Positions 34,829 through 42,029 of a DNA stretch of 64,000 nucleotides are shown piece after piece. Each line of letters starts with the position of its first letter. Within the stretch, counting starts at the first letter, position 1. A program made the position numbers and the translations under genes. The DNA lies in contig JBMYSZ010000004.1 of the NCBI GenBank assembly GCA_049603835.1, positions 62,001 through 126,000 of the forward strand, given 5' to 3'. The stretch comes from Mangrovicoccus sp049603835 (lineage in GTDB: Bacteria; Pseudomonadota; Alphaproteobacteria; Rhodobacterales; Rhodobacteraceae). Under the pieces are notes generated by a model that saw nothing but the letters and a program-made list of their open reading frames with translations, did no database searches and was not told the DNA's origin.

Positions 34829-35140
34829 ATGCCGAAGCAGCCTGCTGATCCATTTCCCATTTGCCCGCTTTGCGGTCGCGCGATCCCGCCCCATGCCAAG
34901 CAAAGCCTGCATCATTTGGTGCCGAAATTGCGGGGCGGTAAAGGCGGGCCGACTGTATTGCTGCATCAGATATGTCACAATGAGATTCACGCTTCGCTAA
35001 CGGAAGCGGAACTTGCGCGCAATTATAATGAAATAGACGCCCTACGCGCCCATCCTCGGCTGGAAAAATTCATCGCCTGGATCCGCAAACGCCCCGATGA
35101 CTTTCATTCGAAGACTCCGGGGCGGCGGCGCAAGCGATAG
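34829..35140 (+). CDS. HNH endonuclease-like protein
   Basis: 103 residues with a compact zinc/HNH region: CPLCGRAIPPHAKQSLHHLV (first Cys pair, then the HH of the active site), followed by LLHQICHNEIHASL, giving the second Cys and the final His. Small stand-alone HNH proteins of this kind may act as nucleases in repair or defence, but no partner is present. The ATG has no clear ribosome site, so the exact start is uncertain. C-terminal tail is basic (GRRRKR). Confidence 0.8.
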   Translation: MPKQPADPFPICPLCGRAIPPHAKQSLHHLVPKLRGGKGGPTVLLHQICHNEIHASLTEAELARNYNEIDALRAHPRLEKFIAWIRKRPDDFHSKTPGRRRKR

Positions 35141-35144
35141 CGGC

Positions 35145-36128
35145 TTAGACTTTCAGATTCTTCGCCGATTCTTTCAAAACCTCATATTGGCCATCCGGGC
35201 GGAAGCGCCACAGATAATCGGCCAACACGGCTTTGTAAGCGGTGGGCTGAATACCCAGATCCGCCAGGCCTTTTGCATCCTCGGCCACGATATTGTCATG
35301 GGCCAGGTTTTTCAGCTGATCGCGAGTGATCATTTTGTTTTCGACCAGGCCAAAGCTAAGGGTTTGCAGCAGATCAAAACCCCAAGCCATGGGCCGCGCG
35401 GCGATCCCCGGCATATTCAGAACCAAACGGCGACGGCGGATGATCGCAAGCATATCGGCCATCAAATCGCGGAAGCTTTTGACATCTGGGCCGCCAAGTT
35501 CATAAACGCCGCCCTCGGCCTCGCCCGAAAGATATTTCTCCGCCGCGGCGGCCACATCATCCACATAAACCGGCTGGAATTTCGTGCCTGCCCCGATCAA
35601 TGGCAGTACCGGACCCATGCGCGACATAGACGCAAAGCGGTTAAAGAACTGATCCTCTGGCCCGAAAATGATCGAAGGGCGCAGGATCATCGCGCCGGGC
35701 ATATGGGACAGCACCGCCGCTTCGCCAAGCGCTTTGGTCCGGGCATAATCGCTTTCGCTGCTGTCATCGGCGCCAATCGCCGAAAGCTGAACCATTTGTG
35801 CAACGCCCAGCTCCGCCGCGATCCGCGCGATCCGGTCAGCACCTTCGGATTGCAGCGCATCGAAGGTATTCTTGCCCATTTCATTGAGGATACCGACGCA
35901 GTTCACCACCGCATCCGCCCCGGTCATCACTGCGCGCACCGAGTCGTCATCGCGGATATTGCAAAAAACCGGCTCGACCTGACCGACAACGCCGTAAGGT
36001 TTTACGAAAAGAGCCTCATTCGGGCGGCGCACCGCGACACGGACACGCCAGCCCGCCTTGGCCATACGCCGTGCAATATATCGGCCGACAAAGCCCGAGC
36101 CGCCATAGATCGTCACCAATTTCGACAT
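35145..36128 (-). CDS. Complex I NDUFA9-like NAD(P)-binding protein
   Basis: 327 residues of the atypical short-chain dehydrogenase group. The Rossmann motif is VTIYGGSGFVGRYIARRMA; further family motifs are NCVGILNE, AELGVAQMVQLSAIGAD and LRPSIIFGPEDQF. It resembles the NDUFA9 accessory subunit of mitochondrial complex I, which alphaproteobacteria share. It may bind NADPH structurally or act in quinone or membrane metabolism. Start set by GGAGGA upstream of MSKLVTIY. Convergent with the HNH gene (4 bp apart). Confidence 0.87.
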   Translation of the reverse strand: MSKLVTIYGGSGFVGRYIARRMAKAGWRVRVAVRRPNEALFVKPYGVVGQVEPVFCNIRDDDSVRAVMTGADAVVNCVGILNEMGKNTFDALQSEGADRIARIAAELGVAQMVQLSAIGADDSSESDYARTKALGEAAVLSHMPGAMILRPSIIFGPEDQFFNRFASMSRMGPVLPLIGAGTKFQPVYVDDVAAAAEKYLSGEAEGGVYELGGPDVKSFRDLMADMLAIIRRRRLVLNMPGIAARPMAWGFDLLQTLSFGLVENKMITRDQLKNLAHDNIVAEDAKGLADLGIQPTAYKAVLADYLWRFRPDGQYEVLKESAKNLKV

Positions 36129-36241
36129 AAGCTGTCCTCCGCAATGCATAGAAATCAGGTATCCCTCAACGCCGCAGTGAGCAAGGCGCATCACGTCGCG
36201 TCCATAAAGGAAGCCTGACAAAATTTTTTTAAAGGCTTGTG

Positions 36242-36270
36242 TTGACACCCCCAACCACCATCGGTAGAGA
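36242..36270 (+). promoter_or_regulatory. Sigma-70-type promoter for tRNA-Leu (and rnd)
   Basis: TTGACA (36242-36247), a 17-bp spacer and TAGAGA (36265-36270) place transcription start at about 36277, eleven bases before the tRNA. The perfect -35 and ideal spacing suit a stable-RNA promoter. Confidence 0.72.
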
Positions 36271-36287
36271 CCCTCTCCACGACATCA

Positions 36288-36374
36288 GCCCAGATGGCGG
36301 AATTGGTAGACGCGCTAGCTTCAGGTGCTAGTGTCCGTATGGACGTGGAGGTTCGAGTCCTCTTCTGGGCACCA
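36288..36374 (+). tRNA. tRNA-Leu (anticodon CAG)
   Basis: 87 nt including encoded CCA. The acceptor stem GCCCAGA pairs with TCTGGGC. The anticodon stem CTAGC/GCTAG encloses the loop TTCAGGT, anticodon CAG. A long variable arm (GTGTCCGTATGGACGTGG region) marks it as a class II tRNA, and the T-arm GGTTCGAGTCC is canonical. Discriminator base A73 is the leucine identity base. The next gene is rnd, 31 bases downstream, with no terminator between them. Confidence 0.97.
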
Positions 36375-36405
36375 TTTCCCTGGCCTCTCGGGGCTAAGCA
36401 AATGA

Positions 36406-37029
36406 ATGGGAAAACCGGTGACGAATACCCTTTATAAAGGTGACTTACCTGATGGGCTAGATCTTGGCCCGGTGGTTGCGATTGACTGCGAAAGCATGGG
36501 GCTTCACCCGCATCGCGACCGGCTTTGCTTGGTGCAAATGTCTGGCGGCGACGGTAATGCCCATTTGGTGCAGATCATGCCGGGTCAGACCGAGGCGCCT
36601 AATCTTTGCCGGATGCTGCGCGACCCCTCCGTGCTAAAGCTATTCCATTTCGGCCGCTTTGACATCGCCATTATGTATCACACATTTGGCGCTCTGGCGG
36701 CGCCGGTTTATTGTACCAAGATTGCCTCGAAACTGGTACGCACCTATACGGATCGCCATGGGCTGCGGAATTTGCTGAATGAGCTGTTGGATGTGGATAT
36801 TTCCAAACAACAGCAAAGCAGCGATTGGGGCGCCGAAGTACTAACCGAAGCTCAGCTTGCATATGCCGCCTCTGATGTTCTGCATTTGCATGGGCTGCGC
36901 GAGAAATTCGATGAAATGCTGGCCCGCGAAGGTCGGACTAAGCTTGCCCAGTCTTGTTTTGATTTCCTTCCCACCCGCGCTCAGCTGGATATTGCTGGCT
37001 GGCCTGACACGGATATTTTTTCTCACTGA
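36406..37029 (+). CDS. rnd: Ribonuclease D (short form, DEDDy exonuclease)
   Basis: 207 residues. 3'-5' exonuclease trimming tRNA precursors. DEDD motifs: AIDCESMGL (Asp/Glu), FHFGRFDIAIM (Asp), and the final DEDDy part with AYAASDVLHLHGL (Tyr and Asp). The HRDC domains of E. coli RNase D are lacking, as usual for alphaproteobacterial members. Start could be the ATG used or the GTG at 36418 (VTNTLYKGDL), where GGGA is better spaced. It overlaps kdsD by one base (TGATG) and follows tRNA-Leu directly. Confidence 0.88.
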   Translation: MGKPVTNTLYKGDLPDGLDLGPVVAIDCESMGLHPHRDRLCLVQMSGGDGNAHLVQIMPGQTEAPNLCRMLRDPSVLKLFHFGRFDIAIMYHTFGALAAPVYCTKIASKLVRTYTDRHGLRNLLNELLDVDISKQQQSSDWGAEVLTEAQLAYAASDVLHLHGLREKFDEMLAREGRTKLAQSCFDFLPTRAQLDIAGWPDTDIFSH

Positions 37030-38006
37030 TGACCCAATCAGATGACAGCACCCTATTTCTCGACACTGCGCGTCGGGTAATCGCCACCGAAGCGGCCGCT
37101 CTCGGGCAATTGGAAACCAGCCTAGACCAGAGCTTTGTCGACGCGGTAGAGCTGATCCTATCGGCTCAGGGCCGGGTTATCGTGTCTGGCATGGGGAAAT
37201 CGGGCCATATCGCGCGGAAAATCGCGGCGACTTTGGCATCCACCGGGACACCAGCGCATTTCGTCCATCCGGCAGAGGCCAGCCATGGGGATTTGGGCAT
37301 GCTCACCCGTGGCGATGTGGTGCTGATGCTGTCGAATTCGGGCGAAACGCCGGAATTGGCGGATATGATTGCCCATTGTAAGCGCTTTGCCATTCCGCTG
37401 ATCGGTGTAGCCAGCAAACCGGAAAGCACTTTGCTGCGGCAATCGGATGTGACTTTGGTCCTGCCCAAAGCACCCGAAGCCTGCACGACCGGGATCGTGC
37501 CCACCACCTCGACCACTTTGACGCTTGCCTTGGGCGACGCTCTGGCCGTGGCGCTGATGGAGCATCGCCAATTCACCCCGGAACGCTTCCGCCAGTTCCA
37601 TCCCGGCGGCAAGCTGGGCGCGCAATTGGCCACCGTGGCCGATCTGATGCATCAAGGCCAAGAGCTGCCATTCGTTGGCGAAGACACGCTGATGGGCGAG
37701 GCTCTGCTGGAAATGAGCCAAAAGGGCTTTGGCGTTGTTGGGGTGAAGAACAGCTCGGGTTTTCTGAGCGGGATCATCACTGACGGGGATTTGCGGCGCA
37801 ATATGGACGGGCTTTTGTCGAAAACCGCCCGCGATGTGATGACCAAAGATCCCAAGACGGTGACGCCCACGGCGCTTGCTCAAAAGGCGGTGGCAATGCT
37901 CAATGATTTGCGCATCACCAGCCTTTTCGTGGTGCCAGAAGATGGGCCGCGCCAGGTGCAGGGGCTTTTGACCATCCATGACTGTCTGCGCGCCGGAGTG
38001 ATCTAG
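37029..38006 (+). CDS. kdsD: Arabinose-5-phosphate isomerase (KdsD/KpsF family)
   Basis: 325 residues: N-terminal SIS sugar-isomerase domain with SGMGKSGHIARKIAATLAST and HPAEASHGDLGM, then LGDALAVALME, and a C-terminal pair of CBS domains (about 205-320). Converts ribulose-5-phosphate to arabinose-5-phosphate, the first committed step of Kdo synthesis. Coupled to rnd by TGATG and followed closely by lptC, lptA and lptB, so LPS precursor formation and LPS export genes are transcribed together. Confidence 0.9.
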   Translation: MTQSDDSTLFLDTARRVIATEAAALGQLETSLDQSFVDAVELILSAQGRVIVSGMGKSGHIARKIAATLASTGTPAHFVHPAEASHGDLGMLTRGDVVLMLSNSGETPELADMIAHCKRFAIPLIGVASKPESTLLRQSDVTLVLPKAPEACTTGIVPTTSTTLTLALGDALAVALMEHRQFTPERFRQFHPGGKLGAQLATVADLMHQGQELPFVGEDTLMGEALLEMSQKGFGVVGVKNSSGFLSGIITDGDLRRNMDGLLSKTARDVMTKDPKTVTPTALAQKAVAMLNDLRITSLFVVPEDGPRQVQGLLTIHDCLRAGVI

Positions 38007-38009
38007 CGG

Positions 38010-38621
38010 ATGGCTCGGTTTGACAACCGATATTCCAGGATCATCGCCGTTATCAAAATCCTGCTGCCCTTAGCGGCGCTTATGCTGCTATCGAGCCTGT
38101 TTTTGCTGTCGCGCCCTGCGCCCACGGGTCAGGCGATCCCGTTTTCGGATGTGGGCATCAATGAGCTTGCCCGTGAAAAGCGCCTTGGGGCCCCGATCTA
38201 TCGAGGCGTGACCGAGACCGGCTCAGAAGTCGAAGTCATGGCGGAAAAGCTGCGGCCAGATCTGACAGACCCCGATCTGACCCATGCCACCAAAGTCGTG
38301 GCCAATGTGCTGAACCCAGACGGGTTTTCCTATGTGGTCACGGGCGAAACCGGCCTGATGAACGAAGCCTCTGAGCGGGCGGATCTGACAGATGGCGTGG
38401 TGATTGTGACCTCAAATGACTACACGATCACCACCGAGGCGGTGTGGCTGACCACGGATATGAGCTATCTTGAAACTTATGGCGATGTGCATGCGGTGGG
38501 GCCGATTGGCACTTTAGATGCGGGCCGATTACAGATGCTGCGCGACCCGGTCAATAACAGCGACCTCGTAGCCGTCTTCACAGGGGGCGTGAAGCTGGTG
38601 TACTACCCAGATCAAGACTGA
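38010..38621 (+). CDS. lptC: LPS export protein LptC
   Basis: 203 residues. A short cytoplasmic N-terminus, one transmembrane helix (about 14-33, ILLPLAALMLLSSLFLLS) and a periplasmic beta-jellyroll region with the ending LVAVFTGGVKLVYYPDQD. LptC joins LptB2FG to the LptA bridge. Sequence is poorly conserved as usual, but position between kdsD and lptA and the single-anchor layout make the call firm. Confidence 0.88.
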   Translation: MARFDNRYSRIIAVIKILLPLAALMLLSSLFLLSRPAPTGQAIPFSDVGINELAREKRLGAPIYRGVTETGSEVEVMAEKLRPDLTDPDLTHATKVVANVLNPDGFSYVVTGETGLMNEASERADLTDGVVIVTSNDYTITTEAVWLTTDMSYLETYGDVHAVGPIGTLDAGRLQMLRDPVNNSDLVAVFTGGVKLVYYPDQD

Positions 38622-38630
38622 GGAGATACT

Positions 38631-39143
38631 GTGCACCGTTTCTTGCTGGCCCTGATTTGCGGGATCCTCCCTGCATTTGCCTTTGCCCAAAATACTGGGG
38701 TGAGCCTGCCCGGCGTGACCCAGGCCGATGAAGAGGAACCGGTGGAAATCACATCGGATACTCTCGAAGTCGATCAATATGGCGGCACGGCGCTGTTTAC
38801 TGGCAATGTCATCGTCATTCAGGGCGATCTGCGCATGTCCGCGCCTGTGGCCATGGTCGAATATGTGATTTTGCCCGATGGCAGCATTGGCGACACGGTG
38901 GATCAGATCAGCGCCTGGAACGGAGTGATTCTGGTCACGGCCACCGAAGCGGCGGAATCAGCAGAGGCGGTCTATTTCCCCGAACGCGACGAAATTATCA
39001 TGACCGGCGATGTTCTTTTGACCCAGGGCCAAAATCTGGTGACCGGTGATGAGCTGGTCTTTGACGTGACCACTGGACAGGGCGAGATGCAAGGCCGAGT
39101 GCGCACAGTCGTTGTTCCGGGCTCGGAAACTCCCAAGGAATAA
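38631..39143 (+). CDS. lptA: LPS export periplasmic protein LptA
   Basis: 170 residues, GTG start preceded by GAGGAG. A signal peptide ends at AFAQ and the OstA-type jellyroll domain is recognisable (VEITSDTLEVDQYGGTALFT, GDLRMSAPVAM, GDVLLTQGQNLVTGDELVFD). LptA polymers carry LPS across the periplasm. Stops 4 bases before lptB. Confidence 0.9.
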   Translation: MHRFLLALICGILPAFAFAQNTGVSLPGVTQADEEEPVEITSDTLEVDQYGGTALFTGNVIVIQGDLRMSAPVAMVEYVILPDGSIGDTVDQISAWNGVILVTATEAAESAEAVYFPERDEIIMTGDVLLTQGQNLVTGDELVFDVTTGQGEMQGRVRTVVVPGSETPKE

Positions 39144-39147
39144 TGGC

Positions 39148-39918
39148 ATGAGCGGCACGACCTCCCTTACGGTGACGGATGGCTCGGCTGGGCTGCAAGT
39201 GCTGGGCCTGCGCAAAAGCTATCGCCGGCGCAGCGTGATCCGCGATGTTTCCCTCACAACGCAGCGGGGCGAGGTCGTGGCGCTTTTGGGACCGAATGGT
39301 TCGGGCAAAACCACCTGCTTTTATGCGATTGCCGGACTGATTCACGCCGATGGCGGCCAAGTCATCTTGGATGGCCGCGACATCACTGTTTTGCCTATGT
39401 ATCGCCGGGCGCGGCTGGGAATCGGCTATCTGCCGCAGGAAGTGTCAATTTTTCGCGGCATGTCGGTCCAAGATAATATCCTTTCGATTTTAGAGATCAC
39501 CGAGCCCGATCACAGCACCCGCCGCGAAAGACTGGAAGAGCTGCTGTCGGAATTTTCCATCACCCATCTTCGTCGCGCCCGCGCCTTGTCGCTGTCTGGT
39601 GGCGAGAGGCGGCGCACAGAAATTGCCCGTTGTCTCGCCGCGCGACCACGATATGTGCTTATGGATGAACCATTTGCAGGCGTTGACCCCATCGCAGTGG
39701 GCGATATTCGCGCCCTGGTCGCGGATCTAAAAACTCGCGGCATCGGGGTTTTGATCACCGATCATAATGTGCATGAAACCCTGCAAATCGTCGATCGCGC
39801 CTATATTTTGCACGATGGGCAGGTGTTGATGAGCGGCACAGCGGATGAAGTAATTGCCAATGAAAATGTGCGCCAAGTTTATCTAGGTCAAAGTTTTCAG
39901 ATCCCAAGCGGGTCATAA
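39148..39918 (+). CDS. lptB: LPS export ABC ATPase LptB
   Basis: 257 residues. Walker A LLGPNGSGKTTCFY, Q-loop GYLPQEVSIFRGM, signature LSLSGGERRRTEIAR, Walker B YVLMDEPFAGVDPIAV and switch His in LITDHNV. The order and ADPIAV-type D-loop match LptB. The ATG at 39148 has AAGGA upstream. Its usual neighbour rpoN is not downstream; hpf follows instead. Confidence 0.94.
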   Translation: MSGTTSLTVTDGSAGLQVLGLRKSYRRRSVIRDVSLTTQRGEVVALLGPNGSGKTTCFYAIAGLIHADGGQVILDGRDITVLPMYRRARLGIGYLPQEVSIFRGMSVQDNILSILEITEPDHSTRRERLEELLSEFSITHLRRARALSLSGGERRRTEIARCLAARPRYVLMDEPFAGVDPIAVGDIRALVADLKTRGIGVLITDHNVHETLQIVDRAYILHDGQVLMSGTADEVIANENVRQVYLGQSFQIPSGS

Positions 39919-40167
39919 TTAAGCTCCGGTGGTAAGAGCCCGGAAATAATAAGAGCGCAAAGGCAGTTGACAACATGGGCAAAGCTGGCACCAAATGGCA
40001 GGTATGCTGTGTGTGACGCAAACCCCATTCCAGGCTCCATTCTTGCCCAAGATGGAAACAGTCACCTTGCCCAGGGCCTACGGGCTCCGGACCTCTTCAT
40101 ACTTGGTCTACCCTCGTCGGGCTATTTCGACGGTTCCAGGGTCTGACCCCAATCGCCAGGAGGTTGC
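39919..40167. other. Intergenic region lptB-hpf
   Basis: 249 bases in the place where many alphaproteobacteria have rpoN. It holds a weak stem (TCCGG/CCGGA) just after lptB and a strong AGGAGG site (40158-40163) for hpf, but no gene or firm promoter that I can support. Confidence 0.35.
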
Positions 40168-40746
40168 ATGCGATACGAAATAAGCGGCAAACAAATGGAT
40201 GTCGGCGACTCGCTTCAGAGCTATGTCAAAGACGCCCTTGATGAAACCGTCGCAAAATATGCGGAGCGTCCCACCGATGCGGTGATCGTCTTCTCGAAAA
40301 ATGCGCATGAACATGTCTGTGAAGCTACGATTCACTTATCAACTGGGCTGACTGCCCAGGCTAAAGCACATGAAGTGGAGGTCTATGCCGCTTTTGATAG
40401 CTGCCGCGACAAATTAGAGAAACAATTACGCAGATATAAACGGCGCCTGAAAGATCATCACAGATCTCGTGCAGAACCCGTTGAAGCATGGGGCGCTTCG
40501 GCGTATGTTATCGCTTCGGAACCCGATGTTGACCATGATTCTGAGCCTGACAGCTTGCAGCCGGTGATCATCGCGGAAATGGAAACTAAGATCCCGTCGA
40601 TTTCCGTCGGCGAAGCCGTAATGCAAATGGAATTGGTGGGAGCGCCGATTTTGGTCTTCCGCAATGAAGGTACGAGCGGAGTGAACGTGGTCTATCGCCG
40701 TGAAGACGGCAATATCGGGTGGATTGACCCGAGTAACGCGGCCTAA
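40168..40746 (+). CDS. hpf: Ribosome hibernation promoting factor, long form
   Basis: 192 residues: N-terminal S30AE domain (about 1-100, with YEISGKQMDVGDSLQSYVKD) that blocks the decoding site, a linker with histidine and acidic residues, and a C-terminal dimerisation domain with GEAVMQMELVGAPILVFRNE and VVYRREDGNIGWIDP. Long Hpf produces 100S ribosome dimers in stationary phase. Strong ribosome site. ptsN follows 43 bases later. Confidence 0.92.
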   Translation: MRYEISGKQMDVGDSLQSYVKDALDETVAKYAERPTDAVIVFSKNAHEHVCEATIHLSTGLTAQAKAHEVEVYAAFDSCRDKLEKQLRRYKRRLKDHHRSRAEPVEAWGASAYVIASEPDVDHDSEPDSLQPVIIAEMETKIPSISVGEAVMQMELVGAPILVFRNEGTSGVNVVYRREDGNIGWIDPSNAA

Positions 40747-40789
40747 AACGGCCCTTTAGATTGCGCCCCCTCTCGGAAGGTTGAGGTAT

Positions 40790-41254
40790 ATGGAACTTTC
40801 GTCACTACTGATACCGGAGGCAGTTAAGTCTATCGGGGGCGTGACTAGTAAAAAGCGCCTGCTGCAAACTATTGGTGAGCTTGCGGCAGACTGTTATGGG
40901 CTTGATGCAGAGAGTGTATTTGAGGCTCTGCAAGATCGCGAAAGCATTGGCCCCACTGGGGTTGGTGACGGTGTTGCCCTGCCCCATGCGCGTTTGGACG
41001 ATCTCGACCATGTGAAAGGCGTGTTCGTCAAAATCGAACGCCCGCTTGATTTCGAGGCTATTGACCGGCAGCCGGTTGATTTGGTCTTTGCGCTATTTGC
41101 TCCGGCTGATTGCGGAGTTGCGCATCTGAAAGCCTTGGCTTGCGTGTCGCGTATCATGCGCAATGCGGATACCTGCGCGAAACTGCGTGCGAATGACAAA
41201 CCAGAGACACTCTTCACCATTCTGACCGAATTGGAAAAGGTGAAAGCCGCCTAA
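40790..41254 (+). CDS. ptsN: PTS IIA-like nitrogen regulatory protein PtsN
   Basis: 154 residues. The phosphorylated histidine lies in GVGDGVALPHARLDDL; FALFAPADCGVAHLKALA is the second family block. Receives phosphate from PtsP/PtsO and signals through potassium uptake, envelope or nitrogen regulators. It follows hpf as in many alphaproteobacteria. The ATG at 40790 fits a GAGG site; a TTG nine bases earlier is in frame. Its stop shares bases with the stop of the convergent sulfotransferase. Confidence 0.9.
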   Translation: MELSSLLIPEAVKSIGGVTSKKRLLQTIGELAADCYGLDAESVFEALQDRESIGPTGVGDGVALPHARLDDLDHVKGVFVKIERPLDFEAIDRQPVDLVFALFAPADCGVAHLKALACVSRIMRNADTCAKLRANDKPETLFTILTELEKVKAA

Positions 41255-42027
41255 GCTTTGGGCTGCTGAAGAAACGATTTCCCTGAACCGGCCATGCGCC
41301 GGTTCTTCTGCGTTTGGCCCTCTGGTTGCGCAAGATGGTCCAGCCCCATTTCCGCAAGCTCTGCGACCATATCCTCATAATTGAGCACCCGGCGTCTTAG
41401 AGGCTGCGGGTTTTGGCGATAAATCTGTGCCGCTGGCAAATCCGGCGCCTGGGCAAAACCCAGCCATTTGGTCAGCGCTTTCAGCCGAGCCGGTCGCGCC
41501 AGATCCGTATACCGGAGCGCAAAATAGCTCTGCCCCAAACGATCCAACTCTTGCGTCACGCCCTGAGCAAAGGCCCTATGCAATGCCAATTCCCGCAAAA
41601 ACTCTGCACAATCGAAGCGCACCTGCACCAAATGTCGATCCTTTTTTCGGGTCACGCGCCATTGCTGGCTTTCGCGCGCGGCACAATGGGAGATGTAGCG
41701 ATAAAGCGGATTGCGACGCAGAATGATTTTCTTTGCCGAGCTGTCAGCCAAAAGATGCGGTAGGATTTGCGCCTCATGATCCGCAAAATAGCGCAGCACA
41801 CCGGTCCCTCGCCGCTGGGTCCGCAGATGATCAAAGAACCTTACCGGCGCTTGATTGCGCGCGGCCATGGAAAAACCCGCGACCTCCGTCACCCCCGGCT
41901 GGCCCATGAAATGGTGGTTAAACATCTCTCCCATCGGGAAAAAGCCCGGCAATTGTGCCAAACGATTTTCCAAGGCGTTTGAGCCTGAGCGCGGCGCAGA
42001 GATCACCACCACCATCCCCGACGCCAT
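41251..42027 (-). CDS. Sulfotransferase family protein
   Basis: 258 residues. The 5'-PAPS phosphosulfate loop is visible as ISAPRSGSNALENRL near residues 8-22, and a 3'-phosphate-binding segment as KIILRRNPLYRYISH (about 102-116). The family transfers sulfate from PAPS to hydroxyls, often of sugars. It is the last of three overlapping minus-strand genes with two glycosyltransferase-type proteins, so the acceptor is probably a surface glycan. PAP produced would need CysQ, which is encoded 6.6 kb away in the same region. Confidence 0.8.
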   Translation of the reverse strand: MASGMVVVISAPRSGSNALENRLAQLPGFFPMGEMFNHHFMGQPGVTEVAGFSMAARNQAPVRFFDHLRTQRRGTGVLRYFADHEAQILPHLLADSSAKKIILRRNPLYRYISHCAARESQQWRVTRKKDRHLVQVRFDCAEFLRELALHRAFAQGVTQELDRLGQSYFALRYTDLARPARLKALTKWLGFAQAPDLPAAQIYRQNPQPLRRRVLNYEDMVAELAEMGLDHLAQPEGQTQKNRRMAGSGKSFLQQPKA

Positions 42028-42029
42028 GG

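Noticed and set aside
35097..36218. 373-residue plus-strand frame opposite the NDUFA9-like gene
   Set aside because: Antisense to a gene with a Rossmann motif and ribosome site; no recognisable domain.
39995..40183. 62-residue frame in the lptB-hpf gap
   Set aside because: No homologous character, no ribosome site, and it overlaps the hpf Shine-Dalgarno sequence and start.
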